A stretch of DNA of 64,000 bases, from positions 8,866,001 through 8,930,000 of the forward strand of contig JARWIR010000008.1 in the NCBI GenBank assembly GCA_029959085.1, written 5' to 3'. A model generated the notes under the pieces. It had not been told where the DNA came from. It saw nothing but the letters and a program-made list of their open reading frames with translations, and did not search any database. The translations under genes and the position numbers were made by a program. This document shows positions 1 to 10,381 of this stretch, in pieces. This stretch comes from Nemophila menziesii. Taxonomy: Eukaryota > Streptophyta > Magnoliopsida > Boraginales > Hydrophyllaceae. The stretch's first letter is position 1, and every line of letters begins with the position of its first letter.

Positions 1-828
1 AATAAAGATAACATGCTCCATCTTCAATTCGGAAGTGTGAGTAATACCAAAGAAAGTAGGGACTATGAATCTTGACCATACCTTAGCACAAGGTAACAAA
101 CAACTACTATGAACTTGCCCAGCATATCTCTCACCATTCGGAATAGGGCGTTTCCCATGAACTAAAACTGTGTCCCAAAGAGATTCCCACTCAAAATATG
201 GGTCATTAAGTGTTTCAAAATACGGACAAGGACCAGTAAAGTTGGGAAATTTCAAAGCTTTGCGAATAAGTTCAACTGAGAAGGGTAATACCTTTTTGCG
301 GACAATGATTGACTGTTTATTCGAAAGGCTACTCCTTCATAAAAATCACGTACGAAGGTTGGGGATAAAAGTAAGTTTTCTCTGTCTCAATTCGGTCCAC
401 CCAAACTTATCACAAGTAGTAGCATAACTCTTAAACTCTCTATTCATAATAACATAAGGAAATACTCTTTCAACACCAAACTTCAAATAATTAATTCTAT
501 CACGAACCTAATTAGGCCAACTCATGGCTACCCTCTTGGGTTTGTGTGCTATAGCTTTTCTGCGAGGAGCTCGTGGTTCTGGAACAGGTTCTTTAGGAAT
601 TTCCTCTTCAAGCTCTTCTTCTTCTTCTTCATTAACCAAAGTAGGCTTAGCAAGAGTAGCCTTACTTGGGTTTTCTTTTCTCTTCATAGCAGTCTTAACC
701 TCTTCAATCTTGCGTTTAGGACCCAAATCTGGAATCTCAATAACTCTCTTTTGTGTAGCACCAGGCTTTTTTCTTGTTCTTGGGTTGTTTCTTCTTGTAT
801 AACTGAAAGAATCTGTCTTGTTAGTCAT
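1..828 (-). pseudogene. Env-like (Athila extra ORF) of element A, broken and cut by the window edge
   Basis: The minus-strand ATG at 828-826 opens a reading frame starting MTNKTDSFSYTRRNN. It is basic at first, then has an acidic run of glutamates (NEEEEEELEEE) and a second basic stretch. An in-frame TAG at 508-510 ends the open part after MSWPN. Conceptual translation beyond it keeps family-like sequence (VERVFPYVIMNREFKSY, then LPFSVELIRKALKFPNF), so the real protein was longer and a frameshift lies near 300-340. This matches the 'putative plant transposon protein' region often called env-like in Athila elements; envelope function is unproven. A purine-rich motif sits 8 bp upstream of the ATG. 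Confidence 0.7.
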
Positions 829-1202
829 GGCTTTTCACCCCAAACTCAAAACTTCAAATAGTAAAAAATTAGAGAAAAGTTTCGATCTTTGATGTTTTGA
901 GAGAAGATGAAGGTGAATTTATGTGAGATATGAGATGGGTAAGGTTTAATTTAAGGGATTGGAGAGGTTTAGTGGTTCAATTTAATGTTTGGGTGAAGAA
1001 AGAATTGGAAGAAAAGTGGAATTTTTGTGAAGTTTTGGAAAGATCTTGAGTTGATTATGTGTTTTTAGGAAGAAAGAGGGTGAGAATTGATGATTAAAAC
1101 CTGTTTTGATGATGATTTTCGGAGTTGGGTGAAGCTGGAATCGGATGTGGAGGCTAACTTGAGAAAGAAGCTAAATAAATAGGTTAAAAAGACACAAAAC
1201 CG
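829..1202 (-). other. Leader between GC-rich spacer and env-like ORF of element A
   Basis: Noncoding stretch. On the minus strand it starts with TTTTTAACCTATTTATTTAG (TATA-like, around 1171-1190), passes a GTTAGCCTCCACA-type anchor also seen in elements C, D and E, and ends with GAGTTTGGGGT just before the ATG at 828. It may be a 5' leader for the extra ORF; that role is inferred from position only. Confidence 0.4.
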
Positions 1203-1640
1203 CCTCAATCAGCGGCGAAACCGGGTTCCCGGTTTTCGTCGCTATATCGGCGAGAAGAAAATTACTAAATTCGATTTTTTTTGGCTTGGACGCAGCCATC
1301 TTGCGTCTCGCCCCACGCAATGGTCAGAACATTTGGACCCTTCAGCTCTCGAAACCGGGTTCCCGGTTTGTGCAAAATCCGGGTTCCCGGTTTGCGTCTG
1401 AGGCACGGGTGCGGGCTGGCTGGACGCGACCCCTTGCGTCTGGGCGCACGCAGGGGTCAGAGAATTCGGCCTCCCTTGCTCACGAAACCGGGTTCCCGGT
1501 TTGTGCGAATCCGGGTTCCCGGATTTTGTCGACGCGCGAATCCAAACGCAATGTGTTGCGTCTCGCCCCACGCCTTGGTCAGAGATTTGGGTCTTCACAG
1601 CTCACGAAACCGGGTTCCCGGTTTTCCTCCTGGAATTTTG
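1203..1640 (-). repeat. GC-rich palindrome array of element A
   Basis: Six copies of a 14-bp imperfect palindrome, on the minus strand ACCGGGAACCCGGT or a close variant, start at 1220, 1354, 1378, 1487, 1510 and 1609 (plus coordinates). They sit in about two and a half units of a roughly 130-bp tandem repeat that also contains TTGCGTCTCGCCCCACGC-like words (about 1302-1623). The block is strikingly GC-rich in AT-rich surroundings. ORFs crossing it on both strands are translated repeat, not genes. The same motif recurs in element G at the right end of the window. Confidence 0.85.
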
Positions 1641-1848
1641 CCAATTTTTTTTACTTCTTCAAACTTTTAACCCCAAACTCATGACTTTTTGCACTCCTGG
1701 AATCATAAAAAACAACTACCCTTTCTCATTTCTTAAAAAACAAACACTAATCAACAATAATTAAACTAATTTACACTACGGATTAAGCTAATATACAAGG
1801 TATTGGATTTTGTTTAACGTCGTTAAGCTCGACAGTTACCTTACGCTT
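1641..1848 (-). other. Post-integrase noncoding segment of element A
   Basis: It directly follows the integrase stop. On the minus strand it contains the family-typical GTCGAGCTTAACGACGTTAA stretch (about 1812-1835) and another GAGTTTGGGGT motif (1671-1681). No ORF of note. Confidence 0.5.
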
Positions 1849-3120
1849 CTAAGGGGCTTCAAGGAGATACATGACCTCCCCGGGAAGTGGATCCTCCGGG
1901 CGATTAATATCCTCGCCTCCGTGATAAATCTTCAATCGATGACCGTTCACCATGAAAGTACGGTACTCAATTGGATTCTCAATCTCGATAGCTCCATGAG
2001 GCGTGACTTTGGTCACAACATAAGGACCAGACCATTTTGATCTCAACTTACCCTGATAATTGCTGAACTTTGAGTTATATTTAAGGACCCGTTGTCCAAC
2101 TTCAAACTTCTTCACTCGGACACGATTATCATGCCATCTCTTCGTGTTTTCTTTGTAAAGTTTTGCATTCTCATAGGCATGTAACTGAAACTCATCAAGT
2201 TCATTTAATTTCATCATACGATTCTCACTGGCTAAAGTATGATCTAAATTCAACTGCGCTATAGCCCAATATGCACCCAATTCTAGTTCAAGAGGTAAGT
2301 GACAAGCCTTACCATAAACCATTCGATACGGAGATGCACCAACGGGAGTTTTGAGTGCAGTACGATAAGCCCACAATGCATCATCTAACTTGGTTGACCA
2401 ATCTTTTCTTGTGGGGCCATCAGTCTTCTCGAGAATTGATTTTACCTCTCGATTAGAGACCTCAACTTGACCATTGGCTTGTGGATGATAAGCAGTAGAT
2501 ACACGATGTCTAATCCCACGTTTCTCTAGAACAGTCTTCAAAGATTTGTTCACAAAGTGTGAACCTCCATCACTAATAATAACTCGAGGCGTACCATGTC
2601 TAGTGAAGATATCAGATTTCAAAAACTTAATTACTACTCGCGAATCATTCGTTGGTGGAGCTACAGCCTCTACCCATTTAGACACGTAATCAACTGCTAA
2701 AAGGATGTATTGATTTCCATTGGATGGTACGAAAGGACCCATGAAATCAATACCCCAAACATCAAATATTTCTACCTCAAGAATGTTGTTACGTGGAATT
2801 TCATCCCTCTTGGATATATTCCTAGTAAATTGACATCTATGACACTTCTTCACGTATTTATGACAATCCTAATGTAATGTAGGCCAATAAAAACCAGATT
2901 GTAGTACCTTAGCAGCTGTGCGGTCGCCTTTAAAATGTCCTTCATAGGGTGAATCATGATAACCTGCAACAACGGAATAAATCTCATTCTCAGGTATGCA
3001 TCTTCTTACCATTTGGTCACCACATATTTTATAGAGGAAGGGATCCTCCCAGAAGAACTGTTTAGCACAGCTGATTAACCTCTACTTGTCTTGAGAAGTA
3101 GCCCCTTCAGGAAAAGAACC
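1849..3120 (-). pseudogene. Integrase of element A (core and C-terminus open, N-terminal zinc domain broken)
   Basis: Integrase joins retroelement cDNA to the chromosome. The open frame 2853-1849 (334 aa) starts inside the zinc-binding domain. It shows the catalytic core with its first Asp in WGIDFMGPF, second Asp in ISDGGSHF and the Glu in [10 protein letters not shown], so DDE is complete. After it come the GPY/F module ([20 protein letters not shown]) and the Athila-typical end [15 protein letters not shown]. No chromodomain follows, as expected for Athila. Upstream to about 3120 the HHCC domain is still readable (HDSPYEGHF, then CHRCQ) but has a TAG near 2870. This is the best preserved enzyme in the window. 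Confidence 0.9.
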
Positions 3121-3300
3121 ACTTACCACAAGATTTGCAATATCGCCAAACCAAGGTGCTCCATTAAAGATAGCAAATAAACTCTCATCTGGGAACTTCT
3201 CACTAACTAACTCGGGACTACTATTTTATTCAGAAACTTCAAGACGAGATAAATGATCTGCAACCTGATTATCGCAACCCTTTCGATCTCGAATTTCTAA
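3121..3300 (-). other. RNase H-integrase linker of element A
   Basis: Translatable in a shifted frame as [20 protein letters not shown], the conserved end of Athila RNase H, then a degenerate linker with stops near 3085 and 3220. It shows that RNase H and integrase were once one polyprotein. Confidence 0.65.
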
Positions 3301-3779
3301 GTCAATCTTTTGAAGCAATAAAACCCTATGATTAACCTCGGCTTAGCATCTTTCTTCTCCATAAGGTACTTCATAGCGGAATGGTCAGTAAATACAACAA
3401 TTTTTGCCCCAAGAAGATAGGAATGAAATTTGTCAAAAGCATAAACAACTGCTAAAAGTTCCTTCTCAGTCACTGTATAATTAACTTGAGCACTAGTGAA
3501 GGTCTTGCTTGCATAATAGATAGAGTGAAATACCTTGTTCTTTCTTTGGCCCAACACAACACCCATAGCTAAATCACTCGCATCACACATAACTTCAAAA
3601 GGGATCTTCCAGTCCGGAGGTAATACAATAGGCGAAGTAATAAGCTTCTCCGTCAACTCTTTAAATGCCTTCACACAAGCTGCATCAAAAAGGAATTTGG
3701 TGTCCTTTTCGAGTAAGTTACATAGAGGTTTTGTAATCTTTGAAAAATCCTTGATAAAAACGGCGATAGAATCCAGCAT
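3297..3779 (-). pseudogene. RNase H domain of element A pol
   Basis: This 160-aa open segment begins just after the RT thumb, with sequence close to [14 protein letters not shown], then contains the RNase H fold: first Asp in [18 protein letters not shown], Glu in [16 protein letters not shown] and Asp in [12 protein letters not shown]. It removes the RNA strand of the RNA-DNA hybrid during reverse transcription. It overlaps the RT frame by about 100 bases because of a frameshift around 3780-3840, and a second frameshift after KKDAKPRLI ends it early. The ATG at 3779 is therefore not a native start. Confidence 0.85.
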
Positions 3780-5047
3780 GGCCTAAAAAACTTCTCACCC
3801 CTTTTATAGAAATGGGAGGGGGAAGAGTTTTTTATTACCTCAATCTTTGCGCGATCAACCTCTAAGCCTGCACTCGAAACCTTGTGACCCAGCACTATAC
3901 CTTCTCGAACCATAAAATGACACTTCTCCCAATTTAACACCAAATCTATTTCCTTGCATCTTATTAACACCTTCTCCAAATTCTTTAAACACTCATGAAA
4001 GTTATCACCAAATACAGAAAAGTCATCCGTAAATACCTCAAGGAAGTTATCTATCATATCCCAGAAAATCGCCATCATACATCTCTGAAAGGTAGCGGGT
4101 GCATTACATAATCCACAAGGCATCCTTCTATAGGAAAAGGTACCAAAAGGACATGTGAATGTGGTTTTGTGTTGATCAGCTGGATCTACATAAATTTGAT
4201 TATACCCTGAATAACCATCCAAAAAGCAATAATACTCTCTACCGGCCAATTTATCTAACATCTGATCAATGAAAGGAAGAGGAAAATGGTCCTTTCTAGT
4301 CGCCTTATTCAACTTACGACAATCCATACATACCCTCCAACTGACAACGGTTCTCGTGGAAATGGCTTCATTCTGAGCATTGATGATGGTAGTCATTCCT
4401 CCTTTATTGGGTACGCACTGAACTGGACTCACCCACTCACTACTTGCTATGGGGTAGATGATCCTCGCGTCTAGTAGCTTAATCACTTCTTTCTTTACTA
4501 CTTCTTTCATTGCTGGCATTAATCTCCTTTGGCCTTCAACTGAACGTCCACTATCATCTTCAATAATGATTTTACGTTGACAATAGGAGGGACTAATGCC
4601 TTTGATGTCAGCAATAGTCCAACCTATCGCCTCGTTATTCGCCCTTAGTACACGTAGCAGTTTATCTTCTTGAGGACCTGTTAAATTTGCTGAAACAATA
4701 ACTGGTAAAGTATCATTAGTATCCAAATACGCATACCTCAAGTGTGCTGGCAATGTTTTTTCTTCTAACTTCGGAGGAGATTCAATGGATGGTTTGTTTT
4801 TAATGACCATCTCCCCCGGCTCTCTCACAGGTTCATAGGCAGGATGCCTATATTTTCGATTCTCCGAATTGAGAGCTGCCACTATTTCGGCAAGCTCTTC
4901 CATCATCTCAGGTAAGTCTAGCGTCAAAGTAGCCTGCAAGATATCATCATAATTAAAACAAAAAAATACCTCTTGCGTGGCGTGTTTAGCTACATCCATT
5001 CGAAAACAATTTTCTGGAACGTCTGGAAACTTCATGGCTCTGAACAC
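3671..5047 (-). pseudogene. Reverse transcriptase domain of element A pol
   Basis: A 458-aa open frame on the minus strand. The pre-RT linker is rich in Glu and Pro (about residues 1-120). RT fingers and palm follow, with VCMDCRKLNKATRKDHFPLP, FLDGYSGYNQI (first catalytic Asp), RRMPCGLCNAPATFQRCM and the catalytic pair in EVFTDDFSVFG. The position normally Met in Athila (FMDD) is Thr here. After IEVIKN the frame shifts, so the last roughly 55 residues are out of frame with the native thumb. RT copies the genomic RNA. The ATG is simply the first after a stop at about 5050; the native product is a polyprotein cleavage piece. Confidence 0.92.
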
Positions 5048-5095
5048 AATAAACGTTACCTACTCGTCTTGGATTCTCATGGTTAATTCTCTGTT

Positions 5096-5959
5096 TTATA
5101 CATCAATTAAAGTATGCCCCGTGGCTAGAAGTGGTCGTCCGAAAATGATGGGGTCATTCCTATCCGCGTCGTATTCAAGAATAAAAAAATCAACGGGAAA
5201 AACTAAAGTACCTGCCTTAACGAGGACATCTTCGATTCGTCCCTCAGGATGTACGAGGGATCTATCAGCCATTTGTAAGACCATAGAGGTAGGTCTCACA
5301 TCTCCCATCTTCAACTTATCGAAAATTGATTTGGGCATAAGATTGATACTTGCACCCAAATACAATAGAGCTTTTCCTTGCCACTCATTACCAATTGATA
5401 TCGGAATTGTAAAACTCCCAGGGTCAAGTAACTTAGGTGGAAACTTACTTTGACAGATGGCGCTACACTCTTCAGGTAACCCAATCATCTCATTATCACA
5501 ATACGACCTCTTGTTAGTTAGGGCTCTCTTCAAAAACTTCACGTATTTTGGTATATCTTTAATATCTTCTAACAATGAAATGTTGATGTTGAGACCCCTT
5601 ACCCTATTCAAAAATTTCTGATACTCAGCCATATCTCCTTTCTTCTGAACTCTCGAAGGAAAAGGTGGAGGAGGACGGTTTTCCACAATATCTTTCTTTT
5701 TCTGAACTTCTGGAGTTTTCTCCACTTCTGTCACTTCAGGTTCATTTTCTTTCTCTGCCACCTCTACTACTGGTTTCTCTTTATTTCTTGTTTTTTTCTC
5801 TTTCATGACCGGAAATGGAGGTGGAGGATGTTTCTTACCACTTCTTAACGCGATGGCATTACAATCTTTGGTTTGTCTTAGGACTTCAGTATCACTGGGG
5901 AGTCTTCCTTGCGGACGCTGATTTAACTGTTTCAAAATTTGATCAATTTGATTCCCCAA
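5096..5959 (-). pseudogene. Gag C-terminus and aspartic protease of element A
   Basis: A 287-aa open frame. The first part is a Pro/Glu/Lys-rich linker, then the conserved pre-protease segment (EYQKFLNRVRGLNIN, LPEECSAI). The aspartic protease follows with the flap-like region and the C-terminal IIFGRPLLATG. The active-site motif, normally DLGASINLMP in this family, reads LYLGASINLMP, so the catalytic Asp is Tyr. That should abolish cleavage of Gag-Pol. The frame ends at an HTLIDV-type sequence and continues into the RT linker after a break. Confidence 0.88.
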
Positions 5960-6187
5960 TAATTTAAGTGCAACTTCTTTGCTTGTTGACTCTGAATGGA
6001 TTGTGCCTGAAGTTCCATTAATTTATCTACCGTTACACAAAGATCTTCTGTTCCTTCTTGAGGTTGAGCAGGTAAGGCTTTTTGATTCATTGTATCATTA
6101 TATTTATTTTGAGGAGGCTGCCTTTGAACATGATTTCCATAATTTTGTCCTCCCTGATAATTATTTTGTGGTCTAGGTTGATAAGTG
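5960..6187 (-). pseudogene. Gag linker of element A (Q-rich, broken frame)
   Basis: Low-complexity coding remnant between the zinc-knuckle region and the protease frame. On the minus strand it encodes Gln/Asn/Tyr-rich sequence in changing frames, matching the better preserved piece of element E at 23390-23686 (SYQPRSQNNYQEGQNYRNQ). No independent gene. Confidence 0.5.
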
Positions 6188-6821
6188 TTACCTGGGGACG
6201 CGGTTGATAAGCGTAGGTAGGATTAGCTGCCCCATTAGGATTCGAGTATTAGAAACCCGAATGGTTTTTGTTGGGTTGGTATCCTTGTCCACTCGAATTG
6301 TAATTTCTCCTATTAGAAAAGAACATTGCAGCTTCGGGATTACACTCACAATGTTCCCAGTCATGGTCTTGAACACCACAATTTGAACACCCATAGACCT
6401 CTTGAGTTACATTAACACTTGCCTTTTTACATGTTAAACCTTCCTTATCAGCTATCGTAAGCTGTTTCATTTGCTGTTCCAAAGTAGTCTTTAATTTATC
6501 TTCCAAAGAGGAGAACTTCTCTTCAATACCCATATTACTTTCTTTCCTACCTCGAATAGGTTTTCTTACTGTACTCCAACCTTGCTCATTTGTTACTATT
6601 CTGTTTAAAATAATCTTCGCATGAACTGGAGCTGCCTGTAAAAATCCACCACCACATAACAAATCGAGGTCTTTTCTTGATCCTCCATATATGCCTTTGT
6701 AAAAGATTTTCAATTGTTGTTGTTCATTAAGGCCATGGTCAGGAACTCTTCTTAAACACGATTGAAATCTTTTCCAACATCTTCCTAAAGTTTCATCTTG
6801 CTCTTGGACAAACGATGTCAA
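6188..6821 (-). pseudogene. Gag nucleocapsid part of element A with CCHC zinc knuckle
   Basis: The open frame 6821-6249 (190 aa) carries capsid C-terminal sequence (LKIFYKGIYGGSRKDLDLL, then GGGFLQAAPVHAKIILN), a coiled Lys/Glu segment (SSLEDKLKTTLEQQMKQL) and a complete zinc knuckle CSNCGVQDHDWEHC of form CX2CX4HX4C near its C-terminal third. Gag packages the RNA in virus-like particles. A frame change follows toward 6188. Confidence 0.85.
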
Positions 6822-6873
6822 ATTTACCTGTGCATCAATCTCATATTAGTCGGAGAATAGCGATCGAAAAACG

Positions 6874-7103
6874 CTATCTATAATTCATCCCAAGTTTGAT
6901 TGTTCCTGAATCTTGCGAATCGTGCCACTCACTCGCTGCGTCTATCACAAAAAATCTGAAATTAGCAAAGTACATCTGCTCTTTAGTAACTCCTTGAGTT
7001 ATATACGAATCGCAGATTTGCATAAACTTTTGAACTGCACGAATAGGGTCTTCTTTAGGTGTTCCACAAAAGTTTCCAAAGTTTTGAAATTGGGATTGCA
7101 TAC
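6874..7103 (-). pseudogene. Gag capsid segment of element A
   Basis: Minus-strand frame reading MQSQFQNFGNFCGTPKEDPI then VQKFMQICDSYITQGVTKEQ, the conserved Athila capsid start. The Met is internal: if the 245-bp insertion at 7104-7348 and one copy of its 5-bp duplication are removed, the frame runs on from DPGM at 7354. A stop near 6874 separates it from the next open piece. Confidence 0.82.
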
Positions 7104-7348
7104 TGATGTCTCCTCATTTGTGATAGATTTATATTAGGATGAGACATCATTTTTAGTGATTTAGAAGTCATAATAGTCGATTTTCTTGAGAAACAGTGCA
7201 CTTTCCTATTTTGAGTCTTGATTTAGTAAAATAATATATTTAGAGCATATCGGGTTTAATTATTTATTTAGTGTGAAGCTTTAAATTTAATTATGAAGAT
7301 TAATTAGAGTCCAAGTCAAAGACTACAAGATATGGAATGAGATTAACA
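7104..7348 (+). mobile_element. 245-bp truncated LTR insertion in element A gag, with 5-bp target duplication
   Basis: The insert begins TGATGTCTCCTCATTTG and is similar over its length to the first roughly 245 bases of the element C LTR (plus orientation), including AGTCCAAGTCAAAGACTACA. It ends GAGATTAACA, giving TG...CA termini, and is flanked on both sides by CATAC (7099-7103 and 7349-7353). Removing insert plus one CATAC restores the gag frame. The insert is only the 5' sixth of a normal 1.5-kb LTR. Confidence 0.8.
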
Positions 7349-7353
7349 CATAC

Positions 7354-7711
7354 CAGGATCTGGTCTATAACGTGCAACGTTGATATTTGCAGGACCAGTA
7401 CCGAGAGCAGGAGCGCGATAAGGAGCTTGTTCTGGACCATGTACGAACCATGGATCATAATACTGTGGGTGTTGAGCTTGTTGCATAGGTGGATGATTTT
7501 TTTGATTACTGAGAACTGCATTAGGATTGAGTGGGGGATCGATAATGATTGGTGGTATGATTGGTTGACCATTTGCATCCAACTGAACACCAGGATTATC
7601 TACATGATGAATATTCAACTCTTCCATCTCTCTTTCTCTCTTTGCCTGTTCTCTAGCTTCTTTTTCTCTTTTGTTTCTTTCTCGAACTAACCTCTCGGGG
7701 TTTGAGTACAT
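7354..7711 (-). pseudogene. Gag N-terminus of element A
   Basis: I take the start as the Met of MYSNPERLVRERNKREKEAR (about 7711) rather than the upstream Met at 7759, because the highly charged RERNKREKEAREQAKRER start resembles Athila Gag N-termini. A Pro/Asn/Gln-rich segment follows (PPIIIDPPLNPNAVLSNQ) and the frame is cut by the 245-bp insertion just after RYRPDPGM. About 110 codons. Confidence 0.75.
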
Positions 7712-7821
7712 GCACCAAACCTGTAAGACCTGAGAAAGAACAAAGACAAAGAAAAGCATAAAATTAAAAAAAAAAAAAAATTAAAATGCTAAAGGATAAA
7801 CACCGGGGTCACACGCTACCG

Positions 7822-7839
7822 TCCCCGGCAGCGGCGCCA
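7822..7839 (-). promoter_or_regulatory. Primer binding site (tRNA-Asp type) of element A
   Basis: On the minus strand TGGCGCCGCTGCCGGGGA, complementary to the 3' end of plant tRNA-Asp with one substitution. It lies a few bases inside the 5' LTR end, where minus-strand DNA synthesis is primed. Confidence 0.92.
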
Positions 7840-7845
7840 AAAACT

Positions 7846-9371
7846 TGGTGGGTCCTTGTGTGTTATTAAATAGATGCTAAAGATAGAGGAACCACGAACT
7901 GCAAGTGTACAGTTATCCCAAGTAATATTGTGATAAACAAGTTCCTTCTTAGGGACAGATTGGTTGACTCTAATGTTATCTATTAGTGAAATAATTGCAA
8001 ATAGCGGGAAAATAAAAGATATAATATTTGTTGGGGTTTTTGATTAGCAACTAAAGTGAAAAAGTAAATTAAATACTAAAGTAAATTATACTAGAAAGTA
8101 AATACGCAAGTAAAATGAGGTAGACGCGAGAGAAAAGTAGTATTTGAGTCACGCTAGGGTTTTACCGCAATCTTTTCTAATTAATGTTTCCTTTTTAATG
8201 GTTGAGTTATTATTCTTTCGCTAGTCGGGATTCTTAAATCTCTTAGCCCCCGTCAGGGTGGACCTAAAAGCTCTCCTACGGCCTTCTAAACCCCGTCAGG
8301 GTGATTAAAACCACTTTGTCAAGGAAATTGACGGATACCATCAGTGATTACTTAGTTCTATACCCAAACCCCCTGTCAAGGTGATCCATACGCCACTATA
8401 TGGAATAGCCTAGGTACTATTACTTATTTCTAGTTCATGACGCTAAAAATAATAGTTAAGTTCAAAGTAAAAACCGACGAAGAACAAAACCTCAATTTAA
8501 ATTAAAATCCTAAATTGGAAAACACTAATTATTCAAAATTGGGTTCAACCCATGTTGCGATTCTCAAGTACAATAAAAGTTTAGCTCATAATTGAAATTA
8601 AAATAAAGACAAAATTAAAAATAATAGAATTCATGTTCAACAGAAAGATAATAAAATTAAAAGACCTAATTAGGAGGTTGGAATGGCTGTTGATTTGGAG
8701 ATGTTGAAGTATCCAGCTCTAGCTTTTTCCTTCTTCATTGCTTCTGCCGTTTTCTCTGACGCTTTGACTTTGTAGAAAGTGAATTGTGTGTAAAAATAAA
8801 GCCTAAAAGCCTATATATACTATAAAAATCGGACTTGAGCTAAAGTAAAAGAATAAGTAAATAATAAATGGCCCAAGTCCACTCTTCAAACCCAAAATTC
8901 CGTAACTGCTGTACACTCTTCACGAAAACGGCTGTACCTTTCTCAATATAACTCCGAATTGACTCATTCAACTTGCTAATTCTTCGTAACTCGATACGGT
9001 ACGGATCTTCTTCATAATTCAGAGGCGGAATTCATCTTTAAGTGGCTCGAAATCAGCAGTTTCCATCATCCTTCCAGATTTTCATCTCAAATTTGTCAAC
9101 TCCTTGGTATATTTCTTGTAGTCTTTGACTTCTTTACACGATCTATGACTTCTATTCTCGATTCTTCTCCTTGCTAATATTAGAAGCCTACAAACTTTTC
9201 ACTAAAACAAACCATATTACGCGCAAGAGCTTAATAAATCAAAAATACTAAAATCTAAGGAGAGAAATAAAATGTAGCATATTATTACCAAAAGTCTATC
9301 GAATTAGCCAGATAATCACCTAATTTGATGTCTTCTAAGGGCATATAAATAGATCAAAAGAGGAGACATCA
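7846..9371 (-). repeat. 5' LTR of element A
   Basis: 1526 bp. On the minus strand it begins TGATGTCTCC at 9371 and ends GGACCCACCA at 7846. A second copy of the terminal motif in inverted orientation lies 26 bp inside (9326-9335). A TATA-like sequence (TATATATAGG, about 8811-8826) marks the likely RNA start. Phrases such as CCCCGTCAGGGTG (8247-8310) are shared with the D and E LTRs. Confidence 0.88.
8811..8826 (-). promoter_or_regulatory. TATA box of element A LTR
   Basis: Minus strand TTATAGTATATATAG. Equivalent TATA sites lie in the other LTRs: 13818-13828 and 18783-18794 (minus), 32374-32384 and 37664-37674 (plus, element C), 50408-50416 and 56084-56092 (minus, element D). Position about mid-LTR is as expected for the U3/R border. 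Confidence 0.55.
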
Positions 9372-9889
9372 GCTGTCAGTGCCTCCACCTCTTACTTTGG
9401 TTGCAGATTCCACAAATAATTTTTTTCAAGTAGGTTTCCAGAGCTTTTCCTAATATCTCGTCAGGGAAGCGAACTGGTTGTGTACTTTCTGCCCAATGTT
9501 AGAGGGTGGCTTCACCGTTATACTCCTATAGCCCCACACTCAAGCCTCTTATTGTTGTACCATGACATAGTCTCTTTTATAGTCACTTAGACAATATTTT
9601 TTTCCTTCGTCTTTCTACTTTCCGTTGTGTATTTTACTCTATCTCATTTTCCTTCTCAATCATTGTATACCCAGGTTGTATTTTCTATTTCATGTGTATT
9701 TGTTCCATTCATCTTGATTTTTAATTCCTTATGTCTCTGTTTGTCTCTTACCTAACTTATACCCCTTTTCCTCTGGAAATATAAGGGATTCTTCAGATGG
9801 CCGACTGCTTATCTATCTAGCTACCAAAGTCTAGTTTACTTGTTGCCGAGGTTTCATTGGTAATTTCTTTCAACTTCTAATACTTTGTC

Positions 9890-10215
9890 GTTCTTTGTTT
9901 TCTGAATGCCAAGACTTTGTCGGTTTTTATCATTAGTTTCCAAGGCTTCCTTGGTCTTTGCTTTCAAGCGCCGAGACTTCATCGGTCTTTGTTTTCTGAA
10001 TATCGCGACTTTGTTAGTTTTTATCATCGATTTCCCATGCTTCGTTGGTATTTTCTTTCAGTGTCGAGACTTAGTCGGTACTTGTCTTTGAGTGCCGAGA
10101 CTTTGACGGGTTTTATCATCGATTTCCAATTCTTTTTTATCTTTGCTTTCAAGCGTTGAGACTCTCTTGGTCCTTATTTTTTGCATGTCGAGACTTCACA
10201 TGTCTTATGAAATAT
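9890..10215 (-). repeat. Roughly 31/62-bp tandem repeat in T 3' region
   Basis: Degenerate copies of a word like TGCCGAGACTTTGTCGG (plus strand) begin near 9907, 9969, 10002, 10061, 10092, 10153 and 10186, alternating with TTTTATCATCGATTTCC-like words. Small ORFs here are translated repeat. Confidence 0.75.
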
Positions 10216-10381
10216 CTTTGACATCCTGAAACTACGTTGGTCTTACGGAATTTCTGCATTATGGCTTATAATTTGAGCATATCCCAGGGTTAGTGTAAAA
10301 ACTTTGGGGGTACCTTCCGTCTTATTTATGCTAGCAAAGCTATTCCTTTTTTGCTAGAGGCATTGTTTATGAGGACAATGC

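Larger units (their letters stand above)
1..9371 (-). mobile_element. Element A: Athila-type Ty3/gypsy LTR retrotransposon, 3' end outside the window
   Basis: Read on the minus strand the order is 5' LTR (9371-7846), tRNA-Asp primer site (7839-7822), gag, protease, RT, RNase H, integrase, a GC-rich spacer and the beginning of an extra ORF. This is the classical order of the Athila lineage: integrase after RT, then an env-like ORF. The missing 3' LTR must lie left of position 1. Several stops and frameshifts plus a 245-bp insertion in gag make it non-autonomous now. Its right edge abuts Tat-type remnant T, so A probably inserted there; the target duplication cannot be checked without the left end. 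Confidence 0.9.

Noticed and set aside
1..828. Reading the extra ORF as a viral envelope gene
   Set aside because: No signal peptide or transmembrane helix is visible; 'env-like' is only the customary label for Athila elements.
1242..1764. Several overlapping 87-132 aa ORFs on both strands
   Set aside because: They all run across the GC-rich palindrome repeat of element A; stop-free frames are expected from the base composition.
9372..9850. 3' LTR of element T
   Set aside because: No TG...CA pair, no second copy and no polypurine tract could be identified, so it is left as noncoding.
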